In this document: positions 27,845-38,679 of the stretch, piece after piece
How positions within the stretch are numbered: the first letter of the stretch is position 1
Layout: the number at the start of each line of letters is the position of its first letter
Assembly: GCF_900112975.1 (NCBI RefSeq)
Contig: NZ_FONQ01000015.1
Coordinates: 23,444 to 87,443 of the forward strand
DNA: 64,000 nucleotides
Direction of reading: 5' to 3'
Origin: Flavobacterium xueshanense
GTDB taxonomy: Bacteria > Bacteroidota > Bacteroidia > Flavobacteriales > Flavobacteriaceae
Program-made: the position numbers and the translations under genes
The notes under the pieces: model-generated
What the model saw: only the letters and a program-made list of their open reading frames with translations
The model's database searches: none
Told to the model about the DNA's origin: nothing

Positions 27845-30800
27845 ATGGTGTTGTACTGTAGCCTACTGACTATTTTTAACTCAAAATTTATTTTATTTTG
27901 GGTCATTAATCCTATGATAAATAAACAATTATCTTATGTTATAATTCCTATTTTAATTATTTTTTTAATTTACAAAATTCGTAAAATAAGAACCGGATTA
28001 AAAAGTAATTTATTAGAAAGAAGCTTCAAGGCAATTATACAAAAAAGAGAATATCAAATCTATCTTTTGTTTTTAGGAATTATACTTATTATCATAGAAA
28101 TCACTTATCAAATTTTAAAAGTAAGGCCACAAAGCTTATTAATAATAAACTGCACCATCGGGGTATTTTTAATGGCAATGTATTTTATTAGTACTAAGTC
28201 ATCGATAGTTTTTAGAAATATCAAACAAATTTTTATTATATTTTATTTAGTCTATTTTAGCTCTATTTCTCGTAATATAATTATTTCTCCTAGTGATAAT
28301 GTACCAATTGTAGCTTATGTAATAGCCTTTTTCTTTTCTTATAGCGTTCTAAAACCTGCTAAACTGTATTGGGGTTTTGTTGTAGCAGTTTTTATTTATT
28401 TTGGAATTATTTTTATTTTTGATTTAGTGCCATTAAAAACAATCTTGGCGCTATTAATTAGTGCTTCAATAATTCTAATCATAAATTACATGCACTACAT
28501 TTTATGGTTAAATAGTAATGATGAAATTCGTTTCAACAATCAAATCATTAACAAAGGGAATTCACTGATTTTAGCGATAAACAGAAAAGGTGAAATTGTA
28601 TTTTGCAGTGAAAATGTAGAATCGATTTTAGGATATACTGTAGATGAAATCATGGGATTAGGCTATTGGAAAGTCACGGAAGACAAAGCGTTTTTAAGTG
28701 AAGATTACCAAACCAAATTTAAGGATGACAGTATCTTTATCCGTAAACTCAAATGTCAAAATGGAGATTACAAACATATCCAATGGAACCATAAAAAATT
28801 TTCGGACAACTTAATTATCGGTATTGGGCAAGATGTAACTAATGAAATTCAAATAGAAAATCAGTATAAGAATTTAATTGAAAATGCTATTGATCTCATT
28901 TTTGAAGTTGATAATGACGGTAATTTTATATTTGTAAATGACTTCACCATCAAATCATTGGGTTACGAGAGTGGCGAAATCATAAATCGAAATTATTCGG
29001 AATTTATTCGGAAAGATTACATTACCAGTATCATAGATTTTTATCAAAATTTATTTGAACATGAAAATTATTTTCCAACTATTGAGTTCCCGTTAATAAA
29101 AAAGAACGGAGAAGAATTATGGGTTTCACATAAAGTGATTATCCGAAGAAATGATCTTGGAAAAGTAGTTGCCTACTCCGGAATTGCCCGAGATATCACT
29201 AAATTTAAAGATATTGAGGCTGAAAATAAAATACGTCAGGAAAAAGTAGAAGAATACAACCAAACGATTAAAAAATTAGCAACTACCAACTTTAGCAACT
29301 ACAAAAATTTGGATGTCAGCGTGATGCAAATCATTGAATCTGCAGCAAAAGTTTCTAAGTGCAATCGCGTCAGCTATTGGAAATATACCGAAGATAGAAT
29401 CACATGCGAAAACTTATATGATTTAGACACAAATTCGTACAGCAAAGGTGTTGTTTTAGAAAAAGAAAAATATCCAATTTATTTTAAATCGATAAAAAGT
29501 AAAACACAAATAAGTGCTCCAGACGTTTTTAACAAATGGGAAATATCTGAATTCATACATGATTATTTCTTGAAATTTGACATCAAATCACAACTTGATA
29601 TTCCTATTTTCATCAATGGAGAATTAACCGGAACGATAAGCTTTGAAACTGCAAGAACGCAAAGAAATTGGGATAACGACGATATTATTTTTGCTCGAAC
29701 AATTTCGGATATTATATCGCTGACTATAATTTCGCACAGTCGCTATGCAACAGAAAAAAAATTAGAATACAAGAGTGAACTTTTATCCGCAATGGCACTT
29801 TGCACGGAGAAATTTTTGAACAGTAATGACATAAACGATATTTTCTCGGATGTCCTTATTATTATGGGAAAGGCAACAGAATCCCACAGAGCGTACTATT
29901 ATGAAAATGATGGAAGCACCGGGTTAATAAGCCAAAAATACCGATGGTTAATCAATAATAGTAAATTAACAGCAAATAATATTAGCCTTCAAAATCTGCG
30001 TCATGATTTTTTTGAAGAGCTATTGACGCCGCTTTTAAATAACAAAATTTATAAAGCAATTGTTCCAAAAATTGAAAATCGATCTCTTAGAAACAAATTA
30101 AATAATGTGGATGTGGTTTCAATTATCCTTATTCCAATTTTCGTTAAAAACAAATTTCATGGCTTTTTAGGATTTGATGACACCCAAAATGAACGAAAAT
30201 GGTCAGAAGATGAATTGAATATTTTACAAACATTAGCGAGTAATATTGCTTCTTCCATTGAGCGTATTACTAATGAGACCGCTATTTATGAAAGCGAAGA
30301 AAAATTCAGATTATTAGCTAATAATATTCCGGGAACCGTTTATTTATCTAATTATGATGAAAATAATACTAAAATTTACATCAATGATGAAGTTGAAAAA
30401 CTTACTGGTTATCCAAAAGAAGATTTCCTGAATAACCATTTGTCATTCATTGATTTAATTCATCCGGAAGATAAATTACGAACAATTAATGCTCAAAAAA
30501 ATGCAATAGAGAGTACAATTCCCATTCATTTAACGTACCGAATTATTCACAAAGACAATCGTACGGTATGGGTAGAAGAATTTGGAGATACCATTTACAA
30601 AGACGGAAAAATTGCTTTTATTGAAGGTATTTTCATTAATATTACGGAGAGAAAACAAGCCGAAAACGTAGTTCAGGAAAAGGAATTAGCTGAAGCTGCC
30701 AACAAAGCAAAATCGGAATTTCTGGCAAACATGAGTCACGAAATCAGAACACCATTAAATGGAATAATTGGTTTTACTGATTTGTTAATGAATACAAATC

Positions 30801-31843
30801 TTGGTAAAACCCAAGAAAAATACATGACTACGATAAATCAGTCAGCTAAATCATTATTAGATATTATAAATGACATACTTGATTTTTCTAAAATAGAAGC
30901 TGGAAAATTAGAACTGTATTTGGAAAAAAATGATGTCCAGGAAATTTTGAGCCAAATTATTGATTTGATATTATATGAATCAAATCAAAAGAATTTGAAG
31001 TTAGAATTGAATATTGCGTCAGATGTGCCTAAATATTTTTGGACAGACAGCGTACGTTTAAAACAAATTTTATTAAATCTTTTATCAAATGCAGTGAAAT
31101 TTACTGAAAAAGGTTCCATAAAATTAAATGTTTCAGTTGCTGAAAAAACAAATGATTCAAGAGCTAAAATACTTTTTTCTGTTATTGATACTGGTGTTGG
31201 AATACAAGAGGAGAACAAAAGAAAAATTTTTAAAGCCTTTTCTCAGGAAGATAACTCAACTACAAGAAAATTTGGAGGAACTGGACTAGGTCTTACTATC
31301 TCGAACCAATTATTAGGTTTAATGAATAGTCACTTGCAATTAGAAAGCACAGTTCAATTTGGTAGTGCCTTTTATTTTTATTTAGATTTAGAAATCAGTA
31401 ATCTGGTGTCAGATACGGTAAAGGAAATTATTATTCCAGGTGCTAATAAAAAGATAGCACTTAAAAATTATCAAAAAATTAAAATAATGCTTGTTGAGGA
31501 CAATAAAGTTAACATGTTATTACTTAAAACTATCATTAAAAACTTATTTGCAAATGTGACAATTTATGAAATTCCAAATGGAAAAGTGGCTGTTGATCAA
31601 TTTGAAACGATTCATCCGGATATTATCTTCATGGATATCCAAATGCCCATCATGAATGGCTATGAAGCAACAGAAATCATACGGAATTTAAAATCTGGAC
31701 AAAATGTACCTATTATCGCTGTAACTGCGGGTACGGAAAAAGAAGAAAAAGAAAAATGTCTTGAAGCGGGAATGAATGATTATATTGCAAAACCTATAAT
31801 AAAAGGAATAATTGAAGAAACATTTTTAAAATGGGTACACTAA
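27845..31843 (+). CDS. Hybrid sensor histidine kinase / response regulator, multi-PAS/GAF
   Basis: A 1,332-residue inner-membrane signalling protein. Order of parts: six or seven hydrophobic helices to about residue 230; a PAS domain (about 235-330); a second PAS (340-455); GAF (485-635); a second GAF (650-810); a third PAS (820-937); HisKA with phospho-acceptor His965 in [11 protein letters not shown]; HATPase with N box [15 protein letters not shown] and GGTGLGL; and a receiver with phospho-acceptor Asp1264 in [11 protein letters not shown]. No DNA-binding output domain is attached and no regulator or HPt gene is adjacent, so it signals to an unlinked partner. A start at ATG 27914 ([10 protein letters not shown]) is as plausible as 27845. 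Ligand unknown. Confidence 0.92.
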   Translation: MVLYCSLLTIFNSKFILFWVINPMINKQLSYVIIPILIIFLIYKIRKIRTGLKSNLLERSFKAIIQKREYQIYLLFLGIILIIIEITYQILKVRPQSLLIINCTIGVFLMAMYFISTKSSIVFRNIKQIFIIFYLVYFSSISRNIIISPSDNVPIVAYVIAFFFSYSVLKPAKLYWGFVVAVFIYFGIIFIFDLVPLKTILALLISASIILIINYMHYILWLNSNDEIRFNNQIINKGNSLILAINRKGEIVFCSENVESILGYTVDEIMGLGYWKVTEDKAFLSEDYQTKFKDDSIFIRKLKCQNGDYKHIQWNHKKFSDNLIIGIGQDVTNEIQIENQYKNLIENAIDLIFEVDNDGNFIFVNDFTIKSLGYESGEIINRNYSEFIRKDYITSIIDFYQNLFEHENYFPTIEFPLIKKNGEELWVSHKVIIRRNDLGKVVAYSGIARDITKFKDIEAENKIRQEKVEEYNQTIKKLATTNFSNYKNLDVSVMQIIESAAKVSKCNRVSYWKYTEDRITCENLYDLDTNSYSKGVVLEKEKYPIYFKSIKSKTQISAPDVFNKWEISEFIHDYFLKFDIKSQLDIPIFINGELTGTISFETARTQRNWDNDDIIFARTISDIISLTIISHSRYATEKKLEYKSELLSAMALCTEKFLNSNDINDIFSDVLIIMGKATESHRAYYYENDGSTGLISQKYRWLINNSKLTANNISLQNLRHDFFEELLTPLLNNKIYKAIVPKIENRSLRNKLNNVDVVSIILIPIFVKNKFHGFLGFDDTQNERKWSEDELNILQTLASNIASSIERITNETAIYESEEKFRLLANNIPGTVYLSNYDENNTKIYINDEVEKLTGYPKEDFLNNHLSFIDLIHPEDKLRTINAQKNAIESTIPIHLTYRIIHKDNRTVWVEEFGDTIYKDGKIAFIEGIFINITERKQAENVVQEKELAEAANKAKSEFLANMSHEIRTPLNGIIGFTDLLMNTNLGKTQEKYMTTINQSAKSLLDIINDILDFSKIEAGKLELYLEKNDVQEILSQIIDLILYESNQKNLKLELNIASDVPKYFWTDSVRLKQILLNLLSNAVKFTEKGSIKLNVSVAEKTNDSRAKILFSVIDTGVGIQEENKRKIFKAFSQEDNSTTRKFGGTGLGLTISNQLLGLMNSHLQLESTVQFGSAFYFYLDLEISNLVSDTVKEIIIPGANKKIALKNYQKIKIMLVEDNKVNMLLLKTIIKNLFANVTIYEIPNGKVAVDQFETIHPDIIFMDIQMPIMNGYEATEIIRNLKSGQNVPIIAVTAGTEKEEKEKCLEAGMNDYIAKPIIKGIIEETFLKWVH

Positions 31844-31925
31844 CGTATTTAAAAAGGATTACTTATCGTTTTAAAAAATGTAATTTTATAAAATTAAAGA
31901 TAATTAACAACTAAAATAGCAAAAC

Positions 31926-32786
31926 ATGAAATGGAGTGGCAGGCGTTCAAGTGAAAATTTTGAAGACCGAAGAGGAATGTCCTCTGGAGGAAAAACAATT
32001 GTTGGAGGTGGAATTATAGGAATTATTATCTTGCTATTAAACACCTTTGGTGGAGAAAATGTCCAAATGCTTACCCCTATTTTGGAACAAATGAATCAAG
32101 GAAACGGCGCTCCTACCGAACAAAGAGCCTTAACCGCGACCGAAAAAGAAGAAGGCAAATTCATAGAATCCATATTAGTAGATACGGAGGATGTTTGGGG
32201 TAAAATATTTCAGGAAAATAACATGCAATATGAAAGACCAAAATTAATATTGTTCTCCCAAACTGCAGAAACTGAGTGCGGAAATGCCACATCAGCTTCA
32301 GGACCTTTCTACTGTCCGGCTGACGAAAAAGTTTATATGGATTTAACTTTTTTTGATGAGTTGAAAACAAGATTTGGAGCTCAAGGTGGCGATTTTGCAA
32401 CAGCGTATGTAATTGCTCATGAAATTGGTCATCACGTGCAAACCTTACTTGGAACTTCTGCCAAAATGAGACAAATGCAAGAAGGAAAAAGTCAGGCTGA
32501 AGCCAATAAATTATCAGTGGCTTTAGAACTGCAAGCTGATTTTTATGCAGGAGTTTGGACGCATTACAACCAAAAAATGAACAATTTCTTGGAAGAAGGC
32601 GATATAGAAGAAGCATTAAGTGCAGCTCACGCCGTTGGTGATGACGCAATTCAAGCTAAAATACAAGGACATATTGTTCCGGAATCCTTTACACACGGAA
32701 CTTCCGCACAACGTAAAGCTTGGTTTATGAAAGGGTATAAATCAGGAGACATCAATCAAGGCGATACTTTTGCAGAAATAAGATAA
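31926..32786 (+). CDS. Neutral zinc metallopeptidase, YpfJ type
   Basis: A 286-residue protein with a Gly/Arg-rich cytoplasmic start (MKWSGRRSSENFEDRRGMSS), one transmembrane helix (about 24-42) and a large outer domain. The zinc-binding HEIGHH motif lies at 165-170, with a further conserved ELQADFYAGVW downstream holding the third ligand. This is the YpfJ/DUF zinc peptidase family (Pfam Zn_peptidase), membrane-anchored, substrate unknown. Alone on the strand, with a strong terminator 21 bp after its stop. Confidence 0.92.
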   Translation: MKWSGRRSSENFEDRRGMSSGGKTIVGGGIIGIIILLLNTFGGENVQMLTPILEQMNQGNGAPTEQRALTATEKEEGKFIESILVDTEDVWGKIFQENNMQYERPKLILFSQTAETECGNATSASGPFYCPADEKVYMDLTFFDELKTRFGAQGGDFATAYVIAHEIGHHVQTLLGTSAKMRQMQEGKSQAEANKLSVALELQADFYAGVWTHYNQKMNNFLEEGDIEEALSAAHAVGDDAIQAKIQGHIVPESFTHGTSAQRKAWFMKGYKSGDINQGDTFAEIR

Positions 32787-32807
32787 ATTACAAATCAATT
32801 AGAATTT

Positions 32808-32836
32808 AAAAATCGGGATATATTCCCGATTTTTTT
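32808..32836 (+). terminator. Rho-independent terminator after the zinc peptidase gene
   Basis: AATCGGGA (32811-32818) pairs with TCCCGATT (32824-32831) across a 5-base loop, followed by a run of T. Confidence 0.88.
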
Positions 32837-32891
32837 TGTGTTTACATTTAAACAAATCGAGGCAATCAAAAACACATCGGAAAATTAACTG

Positions 32892-32899
32892 TACCTTTG
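32892..32899 (+). promoter_or_regulatory. -7 element of the rhlE promoter
   Basis: TACCTTTG is an exact TAnnTTTG match 54 bp before the helicase ATG. No TTG is present at the usual -33 distance. Confidence 0.55.
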
Positions 32900-32953
32900 C
32901 GCCCAATTAAAAAAGTAACCTAAACAATAGTGTTTACTTTATAAACACCATTT

Positions 32954-34243
32954 ATGTCATTTAACTCATTAGGCTTATCTGATGCTTTACTTAAAGCCAT
33001 CAGCAAAAAAGGATATACAACTCCTTCTCCAATACAACAAAAAGCAATTCCCCCAATATTAGAAGGTAAAGATGTATTAGCATCTGCACAAACAGGAACA
33101 GGAAAAACGGCCGGTTTTACACTACCTATTTTACAACTGTTATCGCAGGGTCAGCACTTAAGACAAAGACCCATTCGAGCTTTAATATTAACTCCAACCA
33201 GAGAATTAGCAGCACAAATATTGGCCAATATCAAAGAATACAGTGAATTTTTAGACTTAAAAAGCACCGTTATTTTTGGAGGTGTAAACCAAAATCCACA
33301 AGTAACACAACTGCGTCAGGGTGTCGATATTTTAGTCGCCACACCAGGTCGATTAATCGATTTGCAAAACCAAGGTTTAATATCACTTGCCAAAGTTGAA
33401 ATTTTAGTTTTAGATGAAGCGGACCGTATGCTTGACATGGGTTTCGTACGAGACATCGAGCGCATTATAAAAGTATTACCTTCAAAAAGGCAAAACTTGA
33501 TGTTTTCGGCAACCTTCTCAACAGACATCAAGAAATTGGCAATGGGCATTTTGCACCATCCCGTCCATGTAGAAGCTACACCAGAAAACACAACCGTGGA
33601 TGCTATTACTCAAATAGTGTATCCTGTTGCAAAAGAGAAAAAAACCGAATTAATAATTAAATTGATTACGGAAGGGAACTGGAAACAAATTTTGGTTTTT
33701 ACCCGCACCAAACAAGGCGCCAATAAACTGACGGAAAGCATGATTAGTTCCGGAATCAAAGCAGCAGCTATTCACGGAAATAAAGGTCAGGGCGCACGAA
33801 CCAAGGCCTTGGCGGGTTTCAAAGACGGAAGCCTGACCGCTTTAGTCGCTACGGATATTGCCGCGCGAGGTTTAGACATCCCGTTATTACCACATGTAGT
33901 AAATTTTGAATTGCCTAACATTCCTGAAGATTACGTTCACCGAATTGGTCGTACAGGAAGAGCCGGAGCCAACGGAGAAGCTATTTCGTTATTTAGTCCG
34001 GACGAAACGGTCTTTTTACGCGATATAGAAAAATTAGTTGGCTTGAAACTGCCGGTTCAAAATATCAAAGGTTTCGAGCCAGATCCTAACGCTTCAAAAG
34101 AACCAATCAAACAAGGACAAGGAAGACAACAACGCGATTCAACTCCGCGAAAACCAAAAACAGATACTACAAACCGTAGCAGCAATAATAGTTTTGGTCC
34201 AAGACGCCCGAGTCAAAATAATGACCGACGTTCTAATAGATAA
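32954..34243 (+). CDS. rhlE: DEAD-box ATP-dependent RNA helicase, RhlE type
   Basis: A 429-residue RNA helicase with every DEAD-box motif in order: Q motif ([11 protein letters not shown], about 22-32), Walker A AQTGTGKT (45-52), PTRELA, DEAD at 154-157 ([10 protein letters not shown]), SAT, and the C-terminal [12 protein letters not shown] and [10 protein letters not shown]. The tail after about 370 is short, Gln/Arg/Asn-rich and disordered, as in RhlE proteins that unwind structured RNA in ribosome assembly or at low temperature. The 54-bp leader behind a strong -7 box suggests a single gene. Confidence 0.93.
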   Translation: MSFNSLGLSDALLKAISKKGYTTPSPIQQKAIPPILEGKDVLASAQTGTGKTAGFTLPILQLLSQGQHLRQRPIRALILTPTRELAAQILANIKEYSEFLDLKSTVIFGGVNQNPQVTQLRQGVDILVATPGRLIDLQNQGLISLAKVEILVLDEADRMLDMGFVRDIERIIKVLPSKRQNLMFSATFSTDIKKLAMGILHHPVHVEATPENTTVDAITQIVYPVAKEKKTELIIKLITEGNWKQILVFTRTKQGANKLTESMISSGIKAAAIHGNKGQGARTKALAGFKDGSLTALVATDIAARGLDIPLLPHVVNFELPNIPEDYVHRIGRTGRAGANGEAISLFSPDETVFLRDIEKLVGLKLPVQNIKGFEPDPNASKEPIKQGQGRQQRDSTPRKPKTDTTNRSSNNSFGPRRPSQNNDRRSNR

Positions 34244-34322
34244 TAGTTAAGAAAATACATTTTTTATTTTTAGGAGCAGAATAATTCCGTTTTTTAAGTG
34301 CGTATTTCCCGCTATACATTAC

Positions 34323-34366
34323 AATCCTTGTTAGGGCTGAACACCAGCCCTAACAAGGATTTTCAT
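34323..34366. terminator. Perfect 17-bp stem-loop after rhlE
   Basis: Arms at 34323-34339 and 34345-34361 are perfect inverted repeats with a 5-base AACAC loop, followed by TTTTC. The stem contains TTAGGGCTG/CAGCCCTAA. Placed 80 bp after the helicase stop. Confidence 0.7.
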
Positions 34367-34467
34367 TTCTATCGGGGCTATGTAGAGCGTTTTTACTTTC
34401 AAAATATCATTTTGCAAATTTCTCCCACAAATGTAAAATAGCCAAATGATTTGTAAGAAAAAATCAA

Positions 34468-34530
34468 TATATTTGAGATGAAATATGACTTTTTTCAAGG
34501 AAGCCTGTCCTAAGTTGGGTGGCTTTTTAT
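34468..34530 (+). ncRNA. Possible very short transcript with its own promoter and terminator
   Basis: A perfect -7 box TATATTTG (34468-34475) is followed about 30 bp later by a G/C-bearing hairpin (AGCC...GGCT) and TTTTT. No start codon with a credible reading frame lies between. The -33 TTG is too close (14 bp), so this is a weak call. The remainder of the 362-bp gap 34244-34605 holds only the stem-loop above. Confidence 0.2.
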
Positions 34531-34605
34531 GATTTTGTTAGAGGCATTAATTATAGTTATTGTGTTAAAGAACCTGCTTAGATAAACATTATCATCAAAT
34601 ACACT

Positions 34606-34776
34606 TTATTTTTTTGGCACAGTCTTTACTTTTAGTCTTTTCCCCTCCTTCAGACTATTATTAAGCATCCACTCTATCTGACCATTGACACTACGAAATT
34701 CATCAGCAGCCCATTTTTCAATAGCCTTCATTGTTTCTGAATCAATTCTTAACGCAAATGGCTTTTTCTCGGACAT
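34606..34776 (-). CDS. Arc-like ribbon-helix-helix DNA-binding protein, 56 residues
   Basis: A short minus-strand gene, ATG at 34776 and TAA at 34608-34606. The protein starts MSEKKPFALRIDSETMKAI, the beta strand and first helix of a ribbon-helix-helix fold, then EKWAADEFRSVNGQIEWMLN, the second helix with the conserved G-Q-IEWML of Arc-family members, and a basic tail. Such dimers bind palindromic operators. It starts 4 bp after the stop of the SPFH gene and so is in the same operon. The pairing of this Arc-like protein with SPFH genes is one I have seen in other bacteria; no toxin gene accompanies it. Confidence 0.82.
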   Translation of the reverse strand: MSEKKPFALRIDSETMKAIEKWAADEFRSVNGQIEWMLNNSLKEGKRLKVKTVPKK

Positions 34777-34780
34777 ATTG

Positions 34781-35635
34781 TTACTGATTTAAGGTCCCGG
34801 TATTTATCACAGGTTTTGTTTCACTATCTCCACACAGGACCACTATTAAATTACTCACCATTGCCGCTTTTCTATCTTCATCAAATTCAATAATCTGTTT
34901 ATCCGCCAACAGCTTTAAGGCACTTTCAACCATTCCGACTGCGCCTTCAACAATTTTATGACGGGCTGCAACAACAGCAGACGCTTGTTGTCTCCTTAAC
35001 ATTGAATGTGCAATTTCAGGCGCATAAGCCAAATATCCTATTCGTGACTCCACAACTTCTATTCCGGCCATTTCTAATCGCTCAGTTACCTCACGCTCAA
35101 GGGCCTTATTTACATCATCAAAATTAGTGCTTAATGTTACCGTGGCTCTCTCATCTTCAAAATGGTCGTACGGAAAAGAACCCGCAAGCTTTCTAACCGC
35201 TGAATCGGTTTGAATTCTTATAAAATCTTCATAATTATCAACTTCAAAAATAGACTTAAATGTGTCTTCGACTTTCCACACTAAGATAACGCTTATTATA
35301 ATCGGGTTTCCCATTTTATCGTTTACCTTTATTTTCTCACTCTCAAAATTTCTAGCACGTAAAGACAAGCTAGTTGTATTATACAAGGGATTTATCCAAA
35401 ACAATCCGTTTAACTTTACACTTCCTTTATATTCACCAAATAATAACAATACTTTTGAATTATTAGGCCTAATAACAATCAAACCCTTTAATAAAAGAAT
35501 AAATATTGGCAGCAATACAATACTCAATAAATTGTTGTTTGAGGTAAATCCAAAAACTATTAGTGCAGCAGTTATCAATAGGATGACAAAGGCGAGATAG
35601 CCGTTGAACGGCGTAATAATTTTTTCTGTTTTCAT
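34781..35635 (-). CDS. SPFH domain-containing membrane protein
   Basis: A 284-residue protein with two hydrophobic N-terminal helices (about 14-28 and 34-52), followed by the SPFH/Band 7 domain from roughly 55 to 225: VIRPNNSKVLLLFGEYKGS, NPIIISVILVWKVED, and the helical EREVTERLEMAGIEVVESRIGYLAYAPEIAHSMLRRQQA cut here into its two halves. This is the stomatin/prohibitin-like subgroup that scaffolds membrane proteases or microdomains. The gene is first of a two-gene operon with a ribbon-helix-helix regulator. No NfeD partner is nearby. Confidence 0.9.
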   Translation of the reverse strand: MKTEKIITPFNGYLAFVILLITAALIVFGFTSNNNLLSIVLLPIFILLLKGLIVIRPNNSKVLLLFGEYKGSVKLNGLFWINPLYNTTSLSLRARNFESEKIKVNDKMGNPIIISVILVWKVEDTFKSIFEVDNYEDFIRIQTDSAVRKLAGSFPYDHFEDERATVTLSTNFDDVNKALEREVTERLEMAGIEVVESRIGYLAYAPEIAHSMLRRQQASAVVAARHKIVEGAVGMVESALKLLADKQIIEFDEDRKAAMVSNLIVVLCGDSETKPVINTGTLNQ

Positions 35636-35833
35636 AATTAGTAATATTTAAATGATATCATATTGATATCACAAACTTAAACAATAATTATATTCAAAAA
35701 CAAATATTTTACAATAATTTGTCACTTGAATATCCGACATTAATAAAAAGCTGTTAAATAACATAACATTGTGTGTACCTATTCCTGAATACTAAAAAGG
35801 TAAATCAACATAAATTTATGCCAGGCATTAGCG

Positions 35834-35919
35834 GCACGCTCGCGCTAGCAATCGCATTATCGATTCCGCAGAGATTAAATATCTAAAATCAAAAATCGTT
35901 AATCAAAAATCTGAAATCT
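35834..35919 (+). repeat. Dispersed repeat, copy 1
   Basis: A segment of about 86 bp ending in a 35-bp core (35885-35919) that is identical to the core of a second copy at 36872-36906. The 5' halves share GCACG, CGCGCTAGCAATCG and GCAGAG with differences. It fills part of the 358-bp gap between the SPFH and TruC genes. The rest of that gap (35636-35833, 35920-35993) shows nothing I can name. Confidence 0.7.
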
Positions 35920-35993
35920 GCCCATCTTTACTCTTAAAGCTGTTAATTTCACATACAACAAAAATTTAAAGCATTAATTTACAAATTAGTATT

Positions 35994-36692
35994 CTATTCA
36001 TACTTATTCAAATCTAGCTTAAGAATAGTACCTACTCTGCTAAACTCTTCATTAATCTTTGCATTCAAGATCAGTTGTTCATTAGTTATAGGATGATTAA
36101 AAATTAACTGATGGGCATGAAGCATCATTCCTTTCAGTTCAAAATTCTCCAACCATAATTTATTTTGTTTGTTACAACCATGTGGCCGACTTCCTAAAAT
36201 GGGATGAAAAATATGCTTGAAATGTTTTCGTAATTGATGCATCCGTCCAGTTTCAGGAATCGCCTCTACCAAACAATATCTTGACGTAGGTTTATTGTTA
36301 AATTCTAACTCAATTTCGGTAGTTTGCAATCGACGAAAGTAGGTTATTGCATTTTGTATAATGCCATCATCATTGGTTAAATCATAATCAATCGTTAGTT
36401 CTTCGGGTGACCAACCACGTAAAATTGCTAAATATTTTTTTTCGACTTCGCGTGTGGCAAAACGATCATTCATAATTTTTAAAACGGCTGCATCCAACGC
36501 AAATAACAAGACACCAGATGTTTTGCGATCTAACCGATGAATAGGATAAACGTGTCGCCCTCCTATTTGATTTCTCAATTCTTGAATAGCAAAAACTTTT
36601 GCATCGCGCGCATAAAATGATTTGTGGACCAACAATCCACTTGGTTTATTAATTGCAATAATATATTCGTCTTGGTAAAGAATTTCTAACAT
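35994..36692 (-). CDS. Pseudouridine synthase, TruC-like
   Basis: A 232-residue RluA-superfamily enzyme without an S4 domain. It begins MLEILYQDEYIIAINKPSGLL, the family opening, and has the catalytic Asp in PIHRLDRKTSGVLLFALD (near residues 50-67). The late motif GRMHQLRKHFKHIFHPILG and the short length fit TruC, which modifies U65 in tRNA, better than RluD; that assignment is moderate. Flanked on both sides by copies of a dispersed repeat. Monocistronic. Confidence 0.85.
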   Translation of the reverse strand: MLEILYQDEYIIAINKPSGLLVHKSFYARDAKVFAIQELRNQIGGRHVYPIHRLDRKTSGVLLFALDAAVLKIMNDRFATREVEKKYLAILRGWSPEELTIDYDLTNDDGIIQNAITYFRRLQTTEIELEFNNKPTSRYCLVEAIPETGRMHQLRKHFKHIFHPILGSRPHGCNKQNKLWLENFELKGMMLHAHQLIFNHPITNEQLILNAKINEEFSRVGTILKLDLNKYE

Positions 36693-36813
36693 TTGGCAAA
36701 AATAAAAGAGATTTTTATCGAAATCTCTTTTTTGACTTATTTATTTCTATACTTTTCTTTTTTTTCCGATCGTGAACACTAACAAAAGTAAATCACTAAT
36801 AAATTTTTAATAG

Positions 36814-36906
36814 GCACGAGCAAAAAACGCGCTAGCAATCGTATTCTTAATTTTGCAGAGGTGAAATATCAAAAATCAAAAATCGTTAATCAAAAATCTG
36901 AAATCT
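36814..36906 (+). repeat. Dispersed repeat, copy 2
   Basis: About 93 bp, same orientation as copy 1 at 35834-35919, sharing the 35-bp identical core (36872-36906). It ends 3 bp before the stop codon end of comM. The two copies flank the TruC-like gene as direct repeats. Confidence 0.7.
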
Positions 36907-36909
36907 AAT

Positions 36910-38445
36910 TTACCCCAACCACCCATCACGATCCAAACTTCTATACTGAATAGCTTCAGCAATATGGCTGGAAACCATTATTGGAGCAGCATCAAGGTCA
37001 GCGATTGTGCGTGCCACTTTCAAAATACGATCATACGCACGAGCCGATAAATTCAATCGTTCCATGGCAGTTTTCAATAATTGCTTAGAAACATCGTCCA
37101 AGGCGCAATATTCCCGAATGTGTTTGGTGTTCATTTGGGCATTGTAATGAATATTCTCCATTTGCTCAAAGCGTTCGGTTTGAATTTCACGAGCTGCCGT
37201 CACTCTTTTGCGAATGTCAACACTGCTTTCTGCTTTTTGGTCATCCGATAATTTTTCGAAAGGAACTGGCGTTACTTCGATGTGAATATCAATTCGGTCT
37301 AATAATGGTCCTGAGATTTTACTCAAATATCGTTGCATTTCATGTGGCGAAGAAGTTTGTGGAGAATCCGGATCGTTGAAGAAACCACTAGGGCTCGGAT
37401 TCATACTCGCCACAAGCATAAACGAGGACGGATAAGTTACTGTAAATTTTGCTCTGGAAATTGTCACTTCTCTATCTTCTAATGGTTGACGCATCACTTC
37501 CAAGACATCTCTCTTAAATTCTGGCAATTCATCCAGAAACAAAACTCCATTATGGGCCATAGAAATTTCGCCAGGTTGCGGATAACTTCCCCCTCCTACA
37601 AGTGCCACATTTGAAATAGTATGGTGCGGACTGCGAAACGGACGTTGATTCATCAAACCCACTTCCTTCAATTTTCCGGCAACACTATGAATTTTTGTAG
37701 TTTCTAATGCTTCCCGCAACGTCATTGGTGGCAAAATACTTGGTAATCGTTTGGCTAACATCGTTTTTCCTGCTCCCGGCGGGCCAATCAAAATAATGTT
37801 ATGTCCACCGGCAGCAGCTATTTCCATACAACGCTTGATGCTTTCTTGTCCTTTCACATCAGAAAAATCAAATTCGGGAAAATCTAATGTCTTATAAAAT
37901 TCGGCTCTTGTATCGATTGTTGTTGGTTCCAGAGTTCCTTTTCCTTCCAGGAAATCAATTACTTCCTGCACATTTTCGATTCCATACACATCCAGTCCTG
38001 CAACAATTGCGGCTTCTTTAACATTTTGCTTTGGAAGAAAAAAACCTTTAAAACCTTCCTCTTTGGCTTTAATGGCAATTGGCAAAGCACCTCGTATCGG
38101 TTGAAGGCTTCCATCAAGGGAAAGTTCTCCCATAATGATATATTTATCAACATCTTCTGCATTAATTTGTCCCGAAGCTACCAAAATCCCAATCGCTAGA
38201 GTCAAGTCATAGGCAGATCCTTCTTTACGCAAATCCGCAGGAGCCATATTGATAGTGATTTTTTTGCCGGGCATCGCGTAACCATTATTTTTGAGCGCTG
38301 CCGCAATACGGTAACTACTTTCCTTTATAGCATTGTCTGGCAAGCCAACTAAATGATATCCAATCCCTTTGTCAATATTTACTTCAACAGTAATCGTTGT
38401 GGCTTCGACTCCAAAAACTGCACTTCCAAAAACTTTTACTAACAT
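36910..38445 (-). CDS. comM: YifB/ComM family Mg chelatase-like AAA+ ATPase
   Basis: A 511-residue AAA+ protein. The N-terminal ~180 residues are a Lon-protease-like fold (LVKVFGSAVFGVEATTITVEV), then the magnesium-chelatase ATPase domain: Walker A GPPGAGKTM at 221-229, Walker B near GVLFLDELPEF, and the C-terminal helical domain with SARAYDRILKVARTIADL. In naturally competent bacteria ComM is a hexameric helicase that extends branch migration of incoming DNA; elsewhere it has a general recombination role. No other competence genes are in the window. Confidence 0.93.
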   Translation of the reverse strand: MLVKVFGSAVFGVEATTITVEVNIDKGIGYHLVGLPDNAIKESSYRIAAALKNNGYAMPGKKITINMAPADLRKEGSAYDLTLAIGILVASGQINAEDVDKYIIMGELSLDGSLQPIRGALPIAIKAKEEGFKGFFLPKQNVKEAAIVAGLDVYGIENVQEVIDFLEGKGTLEPTTIDTRAEFYKTLDFPEFDFSDVKGQESIKRCMEIAAAGGHNIILIGPPGAGKTMLAKRLPSILPPMTLREALETTKIHSVAGKLKEVGLMNQRPFRSPHHTISNVALVGGGSYPQPGEISMAHNGVLFLDELPEFKRDVLEVMRQPLEDREVTISRAKFTVTYPSSFMLVASMNPSPSGFFNDPDSPQTSSPHEMQRYLSKISGPLLDRIDIHIEVTPVPFEKLSDDQKAESSVDIRKRVTAAREIQTERFEQMENIHYNAQMNTKHIREYCALDDVSKQLLKTAMERLNLSARAYDRILKVARTIADLDAAPIMVSSHIAEAIQYRSLDRDGWLG

Positions 38446-38679
38446 GTGTCTGTATTTGATTCTAAAATTAGAAAAAACTTTTCTTATTATAATAACAAAT
38501 CCTACAAAACTTCTAATGAAATAATGAATAACAAAAATTTATTCAAAAAATACTCAAAATTCTTTGGTATATAGCCTTATACCATACATTTTTCGCAAAA
38601 ATCAAATGTTAAAATTAAAAAAATTGAAGGTATACTATTAGCATTTTTCTACTTTTAGAAAATAATTAGAAACCACACT

